This document shows, piece by piece, positions 11,380-24,400 of a DNA stretch of 64,000 nucleotides. The position numbers were made by a program, and so were the translations under genes. The DNA is from Panorpa germanica. Taxonomy: Eukaryota; Arthropoda; Insecta; Mecoptera; Panorpidae. Numbering within the stretch: the stretch's first letter is position 1; every line of letters starts with the position of its first letter. The notes under the pieces are model-generated. The model was not told the DNA's origin. It saw only the letters and a list, made by a program, of their open reading frames with translations, and did not search any database. The stretch spans positions 868,001 to 932,000 of the forward strand of contig OY783223.1 in NCBI GenBank assembly GCA_963678705.1. The letters are read 5' to 3'.

Positions 11380-12312
11380 AAACCAAAGATTATTTTGAAT
11401 TTGTATTTCGTTTTTGTATGGGCATGTAGGACAAATAGACCATAAACCCTAAAACGAAATGGAAGTAGAAGTGAATTCATTGTTCTATTGAAAATGGCTT
11501 GACTTGGCGAAGTGTAGTCGCCTATAATCTAAGCTTAATGACGTTCCAGCGGGGTATAGTATAGTCAGAACCAGAGGTGTTTCACTGAAATCTTTTCATT
11601 GAAGAAGTAAAATCCCGAGTCGAAATTTTGACCCTATTGACGACCTAAAAGAAACCGTTTCGGGAATATTTTACATAGGAATTTTTGCTCTTTCTTTGGC
11701 AGTTATTGGACAAATTACGATGTTTAGGGTCAAATGAGGATGATATTTAAAACCTATTCAGCACTAGCTACGCCTTAGTTACGCCCTCAATTTTTAGTCA
11801 TATTATTATATTATATTGTTTACGTCAAAATAAAAAGGTCTTTTTTATATTGTCAGTTTAAAAATTTATTAATAAATGAATGATGAAATGAATATGCAAA
11901 GATCCTGAACTATAATGTTCCAACTGAAAGTTTATATGTTTATTTGTTTGTTTGTTTGTTTGTTTGTATGCGACCCCGATTTGTATGGTGGCTCGAAAAC
12001 GGCTCTGTGCACTTTACTGAAAATTGCCTATTTCGTAGAGAAAAAAATTTTAAGACTTTTTGCGTCCTCAGATTTTCCCCTGAATTTCCTGGAAACCCGT
12101 AATTTTGGAAAAACTAAAAAAACATTTTTTTCTTTTTGATCTATAACTTTCAATGTCGCGGTAGGAAACTTTGGAGAAAACTCAAATTTTGGATTACATA
12201 ATAATGAAATATGTTATTATTAAAAAAAAATTCAAAATTCAAGAAATGTATTTGGGGGCACGGGGCCAGTTTTGCCGAGCGTAAAAATTGGGCTAGAAAG
12301 TTGAAATTTTAT
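11380..12312. other. Intergenic stretch with (TTTG)n tract
   Basis: No gene is recognised. A (TTTG)n microsatellite of about 30 bp lies at 11938-11968. The following ~330 bp have the look of an old repeat (short ORF at 11915-12139, phenylalanine and lysine rich), with nothing assignable. Confidence 0.5.
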
Positions 12313-12555
12313 CATATAGCAGAGATTTATGAGCTGTAAGGTTGGCAGCGGTTGTGATGTCACATGCATTTGGAATGTGTACAACGTTGAATCCCTTTAA
12401 TAATTAAAGAGACTAAATGACTTTTTTAATTGTTAATATCTCTTAACATATAAGGAGTTATTAAAAAATAATTGAACATTTGAGGTTCTAGTAAACCACT
12501 TTATCAATATGTAGTACACTTTTATAGAAATTAAGACATAGGACACAAGCCCATT
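12313..12555 (+). repeat. MITE-A, right-end fragment (+)
   Basis: It starts at the internal CATATAGCAGAGATTTATGA and ends at GGACACAAGCCCATT. About 60% of the element is missing on the left. Confidence 0.85.
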
Positions 12556-13805
12556 GGCAAACATTTGGAATTCGTACACAAAGCCATACATTTCGCCCAA
12601 GTATTTGCTTCGGGCATCAAAACAAAACATAACTTAAAATATTATTTGAAGTATTTATGTCACCCAAGTTTGACAGTTGTCAACCACACAAACGAAAGTT
12701 AGGATGAATGTTTTGGGATTTGAATATTTGTCATATTGGCCATATTTTAGAAATAGGTGGTTCGATAAATAATCATGCACATCTTCTTGACATCAAATAA
12801 TCTGCAAAAGCAGAAATAATTGAACACGCAAGTGAGAAGTCGCCATTACTACACAAAATACTTAATAGCATTGCACACAAGTTAGCTATTTAAAAAACAA
12901 AAGCGCAACCCGTTAAAGAAATGTTTAGGCTTTCTTTTAAAATAGATTTTACATCTATTATCTAACGATATCTGGGATTTATAATTTCAATTTTGACATC
13001 GTATAAGTTTTATGTTGGTATACAACTTGAAAAAATGATAAATAGACATGGTTTGAATCCCGAACCTATTTGGTTTGAATCTCGAAATAGGTTCAAATGC
13101 AAATATATTCCTGAAGTTTATTAAAATAAAATGAAATACTTTATAAATGTAAAATTTGAAGTGTATGCTACAAAAACCAATTTACTGTTATATACAACAT
13201 TTCATTCTGAAAGAATTGCGCAGTCTGCTGGAAGTTGATTTGATCTATGTGAAAATTCAGATGCATTATAGAAAAAAGATTACCGGATTTATTCTCTTCA
13301 TATGTTATTTTTTATGTTTAGTGTAATATACTTATCTCTGCAAACTTTCATTACGAAAAAGATAGGGCACCCTGTGAATTTCAATACGTCAAAATATATT
13401 TAAACTACTAATATATCACTGTAAATGTTCATTTTCTGTTATTACATTCTGTATTTAGGTAAATACTACTAGAAATAACTGTTTAGTTTGCTTTGAACTC
13501 TATAATAGCAACATTTTGACAACTATGAACATTATAATAGGTAGATTACCAATAGTGTTGATCAGACTGCTAACTTATAAACACTAGTGTCGGTCAGACG
13601 TGCAAACCATACTTTATACATATGTCAATTATTGTCATCGAGGTATGGTGTGAAATTTGACATTTCAATGTGTTTATTAATCTCATTTACCTGCATATAT
13701 GAATGAAGCACTAACTTCAAAGTGGCGTACCTCCGAATCTAATATGTTTTCTTCTTTATTTGAAGGTAAATTATAAATATGCAAACCATATTTTATATAC
13801 ATGCC
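12556..13805. other. Intergenic, no gene recognised
   Basis: About 1.25 kb of AT-rich DNA without a convincing reading frame or splice structure. Only scattered short ORFs are present. Confidence 0.5.
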
Positions 13806-14439
13806 AATGGGATTGTGTCCTATGTCTTAATTCCTATAAAAGTGTATTATATATTGATAAAGTGGGTTACTAGAACCTCAAATGTTCAACTATTTTTTAA
13901 TAACTCCTTATATGTTAGGAGATATTAACAATTAAAAAAGTCATTTTGTCTCCTTAATTATTAAAGGGATTCAACGTTGTACACATTCCAAGTGCATGTG
14001 ACATCACAATCCTTGTGTAAGGTTACCAACCTTACACCTCATAAATCTCTGCTACATGTATTTATATATCAAATATTATTTACAGCTACTTCAAGGAACA
14101 ATCAAATTTAAATATTATGTCTGCCTTAGCAGGGTTAAATATAATAAAAACTTATTATTCTTTGACTTGACTTGATTATTTCGACTATCAACAGCTACAA
14201 AACATTACAGCAGCACTGGCCTGTACTCAACAAATAACTGACGTTAAAATGCATTTCACGTCATACAAATATGGTCGATCATTTCTAGCACTAAAACTAC
14301 AATTCAAACTTTTAATTGCTATATCTCCGTCAATATTTAGATATTTAATAAAATAGACACGCCAATACACATTTATTAACATCAATTTCAATCAACAATT
14401 GAAAAATCGAGCACTAAAAAATGAGGACACAAGCCCATT
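13806..14439 (-). repeat. MITE-A, full-length (-)
   Basis: Near-complete 634-bp copy, AATGGGATTGTGTCC to GGACACAAGCCCATT. The flanks (GCC left, ATTG right) show no clear target duplication beyond the A/T at the edges. Confidence 0.9.
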
Positions 14440-14845
14440 ATTGTCATCGATATATGATGCGAAATTACATTTGAACATTCTCTAAAATAATTGATTGTAT
14501 GGATGTTTATCTTCTCTTAGTGCTAATATATTATTGCAAATGTTTAATTTTACATATTTCATTCTGTATTCAATACACAAATTTAGATGCATAAGTTAGA
14601 ACAAAGTTCACTCCCTAGTATGTTGCTGGTGAGGGGAATTCCATTGAGAGTTGCAGGGGATTACAGCTTGCACCTAGTAGGTATGCAAGACACTAAGCAC
14701 TATTTAATTATAAAAAGAAGAAGAAGAATTTTAAGTAGTTCAATTAAAAAAAGATAGATAGTTTATAAATTATATTTATTTATCAAAAAAAAAATATATA
14801 GCAATATATAGTATACATAAACGGTAATCGTGGGTTACTCATCTT

Positions 14846-15343
14846 ATTTAACTTAAGAGTCTATCGACGAGTCTTGGATGTCTGCAAATTATTTTTGGTC
14901 TTCGTGTTTAACAACAGCAAGTTTCACGGAATCCTGCACTAATGGTGGTAGTGTTCCTGGATCTATGGCAACGTTTATTAACTTTTCTTTTAAATCACTG
15001 CTATGAACTCTACTTACACAAATGGAAAAATCAACATATTGTTTGACTGCATCAAAAATATCTGCAACCTGGCCATGATTTTGGCAGCATTTCAATTACA
15101 ATATTTTGTATTATTGGGATATTGCAAGTTTTGTTGTCCATTTAATTATCTTTTTACAATAAGTTTATGTATATCAACTGGACCATTTCCTGCAAGGGTG
15201 TTTAAGTATTGGCAACAATTCCTAATAACACAAAGACATTTTCGTCCACAAAATATGACATTTGATATTGGCATACTTGAATTAATTCATTGGCAGACTC
15301 TTTAAATATTAAGGCAGAATAAACGAAATCCTTTTCTATCATC
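14846..15343 (-). pseudogene. Decayed protein-coding fragment, family unknown
   Basis: On the minus strand two well-composed peptide stretches lie in different frames. One at about 15343-15195 contains FVYSALIFKESANELIQV; the other at 15095-14889 contains DIFDAVKQYVDFSICVSR and ends in a stop. Between them are stops and frameshifts. The amino-acid composition is like a helical protein rather than random AT-rich DNA, which suggests a gene relic or a processed pseudogene. I do not recognise the family. A MITE-A end (15346-15427) abuts its upstream side. Confidence 0.4.
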
Positions 15344-15345
15344 GC

Positions 15346-15427
15346 CACGCCAATACACATATATTAACATCAATTTCAATCAACAATTGAAAAATCGACC
15401 ACTAAAAAATGAGGACACAAGCCCATT
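15346..15427 (-). repeat. MITE-A, terminal fragment (-)
   Basis: The last ~82 bp of a - copy, from CACGCCAATACACAT to GGACACAAGCCCATT. Confidence 0.85.
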
Positions 15428-15802
15428 GATACATTTATCTGCTAGATACTCTTTTAATCTAACGTCACTTGAATACTAGTTCAAATGTGCTGATTATTCA
15501 TGTAATTTACAGTTCGATTTAATACCGAATGAATTTTTGTTGACAACACTAGTTCGAATAGACTGCGTACTTCACCGACGTCTACAAAATTATTTTGCGT
15601 CCACTATAAACTTTTTAAACACATGATTACTAAAATATCTGATAATCGAATAACTGATACGAAAAATATGATCCTAAAATTCCATTGTTTCAATTCGTAA
15701 TAGTATTAACAATTTTTTATAATCTACTTTTTAAAAAGTAATAAAAAGAGGAATTCCCCATCGTTCAATCGAACTCCCAACTATTTAATGTTTAATTTTC
15801 CT

Positions 15803-15987
15803 TATAGACGTACGTCGTTGCTACATCAGTAGATTGAATACATTTGGTTTTGCTAGCAAGCAAATGGGCTTGTGAACCTTTCTTTTATTAATTTCTACAA
15901 AACTATATATTAACTAGAGTTTACCCCCGTCGCAAAACGACGACTTTTTATTATGTATGATTTGAACAAACAAAATAATTAATTCGT
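15803..15987 (+). repeat. Diverged MITE-A-like end with flank, shared with 44093-44285
   Basis: The sequence from CCTTATAGACGTACGTCG to AATTAATTCGT is repeated in inverse orientation at 44093-44285 with few differences. It contains a diverged terminus (AATGGGCTTGTGAACC) whose next bases parallel the - start of MITE-A. Both copies are followed at the same base by a MITE-A, so the pair was copied as a unit. Confidence 0.75.
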
Positions 15988-16620
15988 AATGGGCTTGTGT
16001 CCTCATTTTTTAGTGGTCGATTTTTCAATTGTTGATTGAAATTGATGTTAATAAATGTGTATTGGCGTGTCTATTTTATTAAATATCTAAATGTTGAGGG
16101 AGATATAGCAATTAAAAGTTTGAATTGTGGTTTTAACGCTAGAAATGGTCGGCCATATTTGCATGACGTGAAATGCATTTTAACGTCAGTTATTTGTTGA
16201 GTAGGTCAGTGCTGTGGGAATGTTCTGTAGCTGTTGGTAGTCAAATAATCAAGTCAAGTCAAAGAATAATAAGTTTTTATTTTATTTAACCCTGCTAAGG
16301 CAGACATAATATTGAAATTTGATTGTTTCTTGAAATAGCTGTAAATAATATTTGATATTTTGATATATAAATACATATAGCAGAGATTTATGAACTGTAA
16401 GGTTGGTAGCGATTGTGATGTCAGGTCACATGCATTTGGAATGTGTACAACGTTGAATCCATTTAATAATTAAAGAGACAAAATGACTTTTTTAATTGTT
16501 AATATCTCCTAACATATAATGAGTTATTAAAAAGTAATTGGACATTTGAGGTTCTAGTAACCCACTTTATCAATATATGATACACTTTTATAGAAATTAA
16601 ACATAGGACACAAGCCCGTT
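15988..16620 (+). repeat. MITE-A, full-length (+)
   Basis: AATGGGCTTGTGTCC at the left; the right end reads GGACACAAGCCCGTT. Flank bases on the two sides both read GT, too short to call a target duplication. Confidence 0.9.
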
Positions 16621-16960
16621 GTAAGTTTATTAATTTAATAAACTATGGAATAAATCACAAATTTAATAATATAGAAGATACAATTAATTAACACTTAACA
16701 CATTAAAAGATGAATATTAATATAATAAAAATGGTGAGTAATCCGATTGAACCACAGATTAGTTAAGTTGATGTTTATGGTCTTCCTCAGGCATTCGGTG
16801 ATGGACTCTGCTTAGTGGAACAGTAATTGCTATTAAATAGCATTCCCGTGGTGAAGGAAAGACACAGACGAGACGAATATTGCCGATAATCAATATTCTT
16901 CGTATCTGTAGGGCAACCGTTTAGTTGCACCAAATAGACAAGTATATACATATACATTAA

Positions 16961-17660
16961 GGGGGACGGCGGTCTAGAATTTTCAAAAATTCGATTTTTG
17001 TTTTTTATGATATTTCGAAAGTATAGTCTTTTAAGAATATATAGTTATATTTTTGTAAGAATATTGCCAATAGTTTCGTTTCTACAGCCGTTTTAGCATA
17101 ACTTAAAACTTTAATCTTATTTATTTCAAAACTACTGCTTTTTTCGGCATGGTGTTGTAGAAAGAAAAGCTATTCAACCGAATCGTCTGAAATTTTAATA
17201 TGTTATTCACAACATGAAATTGGAACTAGAATCATTTCTTTATTTCATTAATTTCGTATCTTTTCATGAAATAACTGGTAAAAAAACCCAGTTATTAGAA
17301 TTTCAATTTCAAAAGCGCGCCATTTTGTCTATTTTTATATTTTTTTCTCTGTCTCTAGTTCCGACCATAACTGTACTCATACTAATTAATAATTTTCTTG
17401 GTTTTTATTTCTCAGATAAATAGAAGAGCCAAAATTGGCAACACCATCCAGGTTTAATTTTTTGACAGGGTCCATTTGAACGCCATTTTTAACATATTTA
17501 ACAATATTTTTAAATTTCAAAAAAGATTTTTTTGTATGTAGAATAAGTTTAATAATAAGCCTAAAGAATTAAAATATAGTTTTTCATTAATTTTATTATA
17601 AAATTACAATCCCCAAAATACTTTAAATTTTCGAGCTCTAGACCAACGTCCCGTCCCCAC
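16961..17660. repeat. piggyBac-like MITE (TTAA duplication)
   Basis: The sequence between TTAA at 16957-16960 and TTAA at 17661-17664 has inverted ends GGGGGACGGCGGTCTAGA and GTGGGGACGGGACGTTGGTC (read inward). The imperfect pair and the TTAA duplication fit piggyBac-type mobilisation. The 700-bp interior shows no transposase. Confidence 0.6.
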
Positions 17661-17664
17661 TTAA

Positions 17665-19252
17665 ACAAACAAAATGCTACAACCACGCAAGGTAAAAATG
17701 ATCGAAGAATATACAGATAAGAATTTTGCATACGCAAAGCATGTCGTGATCTATTTTTCTCCACGTATCCTAAATTATTATTTTTTTAAGCGCAGACAAA
17801 TGGTTTTCTACACATTATTAAATATATCTATTTATGTATATGTACATATAGTTTATCTTTTTCACTCAAATAGTCCCGTGTATTTTTGTCTTTGTCCAAC
17901 GCTACAACATGGAAGTGTTTGAGCATTTGTTGAATTGTTCACTGTGTTCAGCTGTATTCAATTGTATTATCTCTGCTGTGTTGATAGCAAAGTGATGTAT
18001 ATATAACCTTACTTTTTGTTTATTATTTTAGTTTGTGTATTATAATTAAATAAATATATATATAGTGGTTTACGTTTATAAAGTTTTGTTTTAAAAGTCA
18101 GGTATGTACCTATTTATTTTAATAGTAATACTATTTTAGAAGAAAACACTTCACTAGTTAAATTATTCTTAATCTAAAATTCTATTTATTATTGTTCTCT
18201 CGCTAAATTTAATTCAATTCACTGAAAGTATAGTCAATTGGGGTTCCTAGTAGTCCCTTTTCGATGCGTTAGCACTAGGTATACGTTTACTGAACATTTG
18301 ACATTAAAACCAAATACAAATAATTAAATAATTACAAATACAAATAATTAATAAAATAACGCACTACTTGTTAGCGCGTGATAAAAACTACCCCTTCGTC
18401 CATTTTACCATGTCTTTACGATTTTGCGCCCGACAAGAACGATGATTATCTCTGGAACGATGAGTATTAAAACTAAAATAACGTTGTAAAACAAATATTT
18501 GTTTGCCTTATGTAAAATGTTCTGTTTTTGCAGAATTATTGGTTACCTGTAAAATAGTCTTTTTTTAGAATTTTACGTTGGAAAAGGTCACTCAAACAAA
18601 AGGATTATGAACTTGAGATTATAGATGTAAAATTAAATATTGAAAATAAATTTACACAATTTTTTTTTTAAAGTTTTTCAGTCAGTAAAATACAGTAATC
18701 TCTCTTTAATCCGATACATTTAGAGCCACGGCCGTATAATCGAACGTCAATAGTTTTGTTCAAAATACCAAAGAGTGACTTCCTCGATATAAAAATGCAA
18801 ACATATGGCTGAACCTGTGCAAACGATATAAATACCCGAAAAAGTATTTCATTATTTTAACAAGTAGGAAGTTTACAGAAAAATATAGAGTATAAAACCT
18901 AATTCAAGCATTGATACTTTTTTAAACTTTTGAATGAAACACAGACTTATATTTAATTAAAATTAATTAATTATTTAAGTTAAATTCTAAAATTTCACGA
19001 AGATATATTTATTCAAAATTTCAATTTCTGGCTTGCCGCATCATTTTTAAGCAATCTGTTTAATTTTCTTTGTTCAGAACAATCATAATATCAAAATTTT
19101 ATGGGTTATACGAACCAAGTGTAAGCAGTAAGTAAAGTTTTATTACCATTAATAAAAGAGAGACATCTATTTACTTTTCTTTCTATAACTTTCTTAATTA
19201 CTACGTCGAAAATGACCATTTTATTTGTTAATATCTCCTATAATATTGCATC
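17665..19252. other. Intergenic, no gene recognised
   Basis: AT-rich, with several short ORFs that do not connect. The last ~45 bp before the MITE-A at 19253 resemble the MITE-A subterminal block (TTTGTTAATATCTCCTA), so an older related element may form the insertion site. Confidence 0.5.
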
Positions 19253-19897
19253 AATGGGCTTGTGTCCTATGTCTTAATTTCTATAAAAGTGTACTATAAA
19301 TTGATAAAGCAAAATGTTCAATTATTTTTTAATAACTCCTTATATGTTAAGAGATATTAACAATTAAAAAAGTCACTTTGTCTCTTTAATTATTAAAGGG
19401 ATTCAACGTTGTACACATTCCAAGTGCATGTGACATCACAATCCTTGTGTAAGGTAACCAACCTTACAGCTCATAAACCTCTGCTATATGTATTTATATA
19501 TCAAAATATTAAATATTATTTACAACTATTTCAAGGAACAATCAAATTTCAATATTATGTCTGCCTTAGCAGGGTTAAATAAAATAAAAACTTATTATTC
19601 TTTGTTTTGACTTGATTATTTGACTACCAACAGCTACGAAACATTATCACAGCACTGACATACTTAACTGCACTACATACATACTGAACAAATAACTTAC
19701 GTTAAAATGCATTTCACGTCATACAAATATGGCCTACCATTTCTAGCGCTAAAACTACAATTCAAACTTTTAATTGCTATATCTCCGTCAATATTTAGAT
19801 ATTTAATAAAATAGACACGCTAATACACATTTATTAACATCAATTTCAATCAACAATTGAAAAATCGACCACTACAAAATGAGGACACAAGCCCATT
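19253..19897 (-). repeat. MITE-A, full-length (-)
   Basis: AATGGGCTTGTGTCC to GGACACAAGCCCATT, 645 bp. It sits inside a diverged sequence that resembles MITE-A itself (right flank TTTTATAGAAATTAAGACAT), so this is a nested insertion into an older relative. Confidence 0.9.
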
Positions 19898-21410
19898 GTT
19901 ATATTATTATCTTGTAATAGTTTTATAGAAATTAAGACATGGTTCATTCTATAACTACCTTCGTGGCAAATTTTTTTTTAAATCATTGCCGGCTTACAGA
20001 ATATACCAAATTAAAGAGAGATTACTGTAATAATATTACCGTTGGTAAAGCTATGTTGGATAAAGAATGTGCAACAGCGTATTATACCCTTAAGAATGCA
20101 AGTCTTATCTTGTTTAGACTTGCGAATATTTGTAATAATAATAAAACATCTGCGTTTCCATAACCATAACAAAAAAAGTTGACATATTTTAACGGTTGTG
20201 CGATATAGATTATAAGTACATACTCGGTATGTATTTACAAACAGTGAAAACTGAAACCAAAACACGTATAAATTCAACAAATGGAATTGTTTGCATATTT
20301 AATTATTATACACGAAGAACAGTCGCGTAAAAAATGTCTACTTGAGCAAACAATACTTTTGCCTAATTGAATATTTAACGACTCTATTTTGTAACTTCTT
20401 TCCGACAACTTTTAACAATTAGACGGTTGTATTATTAGAATTTTAACTTTGTTCAAAAGAATACCATTTAATTTTAATTCAACAAAATAGTAATATTGTA
20501 GTTTTTGTTTTGGTACCTCAAGTGTTTAATTAGTCTTTTGATATGATAAAATAGCTTAAGACGAGAGAAGTTATCACGAAGAAAGAAATTATGTCATCAG
20601 TAAAATCCTAATGAGAGGTTATAATCTTAGTGTGGATATTTTAAATATACTGTCAGGATTCTAACTAATTTCTCTACTAATGATTTTAAAATGAAGAAAG
20701 TTGTAGTTAATTTTTTGAGCTCTGTAGAACTTGCTTATCTGCAACAGGAACTATCACTTTATATTAAACGCGACGAGACCGATAATATAGGATAACGATA
20801 ATTAAAACAAAATATATGTTAACACTTATAATTCTTTATTAAACATTCGACAATGTAATTTAACAATTGTATAGCAAAGTAACGTTGTATTTTAACAATT
20901 CTAGACTTTTCATATATTATCTTTAACCGAATAATTTTTCAAATATTTTTATCTTAGCCCGACTGTCAAAGTGACGTTAAATTTTAAGTTACAGGGGCGA
21001 CTCTCTATTTTTATCTCACAGTTACAGCGAGAAGAATATGTCATTTTAAAATTTTTGGAAAAATAATTTTGTGGGGGCCTTAAGGCAGAGAACAGAGTAT
21101 TTTTAGATACATCCGGCAATGCAAAAAAGTTATTTACGAACAAATTACAAGGTTCTGCTTCTAAAATAATTTATTTGTAATTGTGTAGCATATTTACGAA
21201 TATAATATGTTTGACAGCTGGGATATCTTATCTGATAAACAACAGATAAATCAAAATTTTAATTTATATTAAAGTGTGTCTATTTATATAAAGCCTGTGT
21301 AAACTAATAGCGCTTTAATTTTTAAGAAATATCTATCTATATATTTTTTAAATATATTATATGTCTATGAAAATTAAAAAAATTCCTTAATTGTTTACCT
21401 TTTCTTACAG
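19898..21410. other. Intergenic and upstream region of MOV10
   Basis: No gene is supported. Overlapping ORFs at 19939-20280 on both strands lack family features. A 3' splice acceptor (TTTTCTTACAG) ends at 21410, just before the MOV10 start exon, so a non-coding 5' exon probably lies somewhere upstream. Confidence 0.4.
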
Positions 21411-21426
21411 TTACTCTTATCCAGCC

Positions 21427-24400
21427 ATGGAGGATTTATACAATTGCCCGCTTTGTCATTTTTGTGGCAATTATAATGAAATGAAACAGCATAAATCAAC
21501 GCTATGGCATTATTTCAATTACTATTTGCAACAGTTCCAAATCCACAGGTATTGTGTTTTATAAATATTACTTTTATAAATTACAAACAATTTTAATTAT
21601 TGTAAATATTTATATTAAATCTGTTACTACTATTTATTTTTTAGGGGAAAACTTTGTCCTGATCGAAGAGGTGTCTCATTTAGGGCAAGTCTTAATGACG
21701 CGATTATACCTTACACCCCTGGAAGTGGTCAACACCTTGTTATTGTAAGTTATTTCTGTGAAGTTTAATTTTTCTACACAAGATTAGGCATTAGGGTCAG
21801 GTCATGTATAATATATTACATGGGGTAATGGGCTGAAAAAAATAGCTTGAATTTTTATATATCAAGATTCTGCCATTTTTTAATTTTTTCTTTAAATAAG
21901 AAAAACAAAATACTTGTCTAAATATATTTTCCAAATATCCAACATTATTTAAAGTACATATTCAATAAGATAATAATTATATTTCCAGGTGAATTATAAA
22001 GGACTGGGAATAAAAGTCAAGATGGACTTTAGATTAAGTAATAACAGCAACCGTGACGTATTTTTGATTCGGTGCTTCACGGTTCATCCTCATACATATT
22101 TCAAGTTGGACGATCTATTTAATTTTACTTCAAAAAAGACTCCAAATCCTATTCTCATAAAACCAGGTAATTCTAGTTAATCGTAAAGTATTTTTGTGCT
22201 TGTTTTTAAGCGGTTACATGGGTTTAAAAACTTCAAAAAATTATTGTCTTGTTATTAGAACAATGTCTCTCAAGTATTAAGTCAATTAAAGCAAAAGTCT
22301 AAGAGATTTTTCTTAAAACTATATTTTTGAAGTCAGTTGACATGATTTCTTAAAAAATAATGAACAAATCTGGTTCAAATTTTGCACACTTCTTCAAGAT
22401 AAGATTGACTAGTGCTTGAATGAAGGTTTTTTTTATTTTTGTCATAATAATTTCACAATACGTTGTGCAAATTATACCAAAAATAGTGCACAACTCTGTC
22501 AAAAATTCAAAGTTTATTTTTTTCCTCGTCTAAGCATGAGCTATATATATCTACACAGGAAATGAGGTCCCAATTACTGAATTTTCAATATTTTGAAATG
22601 AAAATTTCACAAAATATTTGTTAATCGTTTATCTTTGGTATGTTGAAAAATTTGAATAAAATATTTCATTTATTATATTAGAAAAGAATTCAATAAAATA
22701 TTTTTTACCCTTCGAAACCCATGTAACTGTTTAATGTATCATTAGTTTGCTAGTGGTTGTAACTGGCTAATCAGACATTTACCTTAGTAAAAATATTACG
22801 AATAATTTTTAAATGTGTCTTATTGCTCTTCTAGGTGAGGCCTTCATATTCTCTTTGACCTTCGAGGCTAACTCTAATGTGGGCATGTTTAAAATGCCTC
22901 TATGCGTCAATCTACAAATTGGTGAACGAAGTACTTTTACACTTCTTCGGGAAATGGTATGTCAAATAATATTCTTTATCTAAATACAGAAACTTATTAG
23001 CTGATTGGGGTTCTTGATTTCTTCAAAAGTATTTATTATGTAAATCAAAATATTTCTGTTGTACTACTGTATACCGGAAGATCAAAAAGAAGGCAACATT
23101 TTTCTTGGTAGTGAACTCAATTACTTATAAATCATTAATTATAAACATAATTTTAGGTTGTGAATGTTGTTGGGTTTTCCAAAGCTGACGAAAACTCAAA
23201 TGAAGAAGAATTAAGTCGAATAATCTACTCAGGGATTGCATGGAAGAATGTTCAGAAGAAGATTTCCTCACAAAATAAGTAATTAATTTCTTTCAATAAT
23301 GTAATGCTTAAAAACAAACTGCATTTCCCTAACCATGGTTATATGTATTTAAGGTGTATTTAACATAAAATATTACTTTAGCCCTACGAAAATAAAAATA
23401 ATAGGAAAACTATTTTTCCTATTATTCATCTGTTCATATCTTTAGAATCATAAATCATTTTAACGAAATGTAATCTTTTTGAAGAAAATATATGTAACTT
23501 TCGTTTAAGTAAAATACCCTTGCCAAATATTGCTTAAATACTTTTGTAAATTGCTTTCCTAAACATTTGAATTCTGTATTTAATGAAAAACATATTTTTA
23601 ACTCTTTGAAGATATGATTTTTTTTTAATTTGTTACATTATAAAAATCAAATATGTATCAACCATTATTTAATTTTCAGGAGTACTCCGGACTTAAAAGT
23701 GTGGGCTATTCCGTCAAAATACAAGAAACCACTACATGCTCTATTAGATCCAAAGAAAATTAATGACCTAAATAAAGAAGAAATGGATGTATTCTTGTAC
23801 ATACAGTAAGAGAAATAACATTGAATAAAATCACTAAATAATGAATTTTTTTATATAGTATTTGTTCATTTTTAGAATGACATTGGAAACAGGCCCTGTT
23901 ATGGAATCATATGTTGAGTTCTTCCAAATACTTATTTGGTTAGAGGAGTTGAAAGAGACAATTGATTTAAGAGTAAGTGATATTCTAAAGGCCATGAAAC
24001 ATTCTATAACAAATAGTAACATTATCACTTTTTTTTTTAGAAATACAACATGAATAGCGTAAACTTTTCAATATTCAAGTCAGCTTCAGGTCCTAGAAGA
24101 TCTGCTCAACTTACGGTGCCTGGTCTTGCAGAAAAGAGACCTTCTTTAGTGGTTGGTGATGTTGTATGGAGTAGATTGCATATGCCAGAGAGTAAAAGCA
24201 AAGAACTACCGCCTCCTTGTACCATTTATATGGGTACCATCACTAAAGTAGAGAATGATAAAATTATAATTGACGACTTTCATTCCAAGTAAGTTTGAAA
24301 CTTGCTATCGAAAAATTTCTAGTGCAAAACTGTTATAATTATGTTCTATTTTATAAAATTTTAGGTTTTTAAACCAAATAGATAGCAGTACTAAAGTTGA

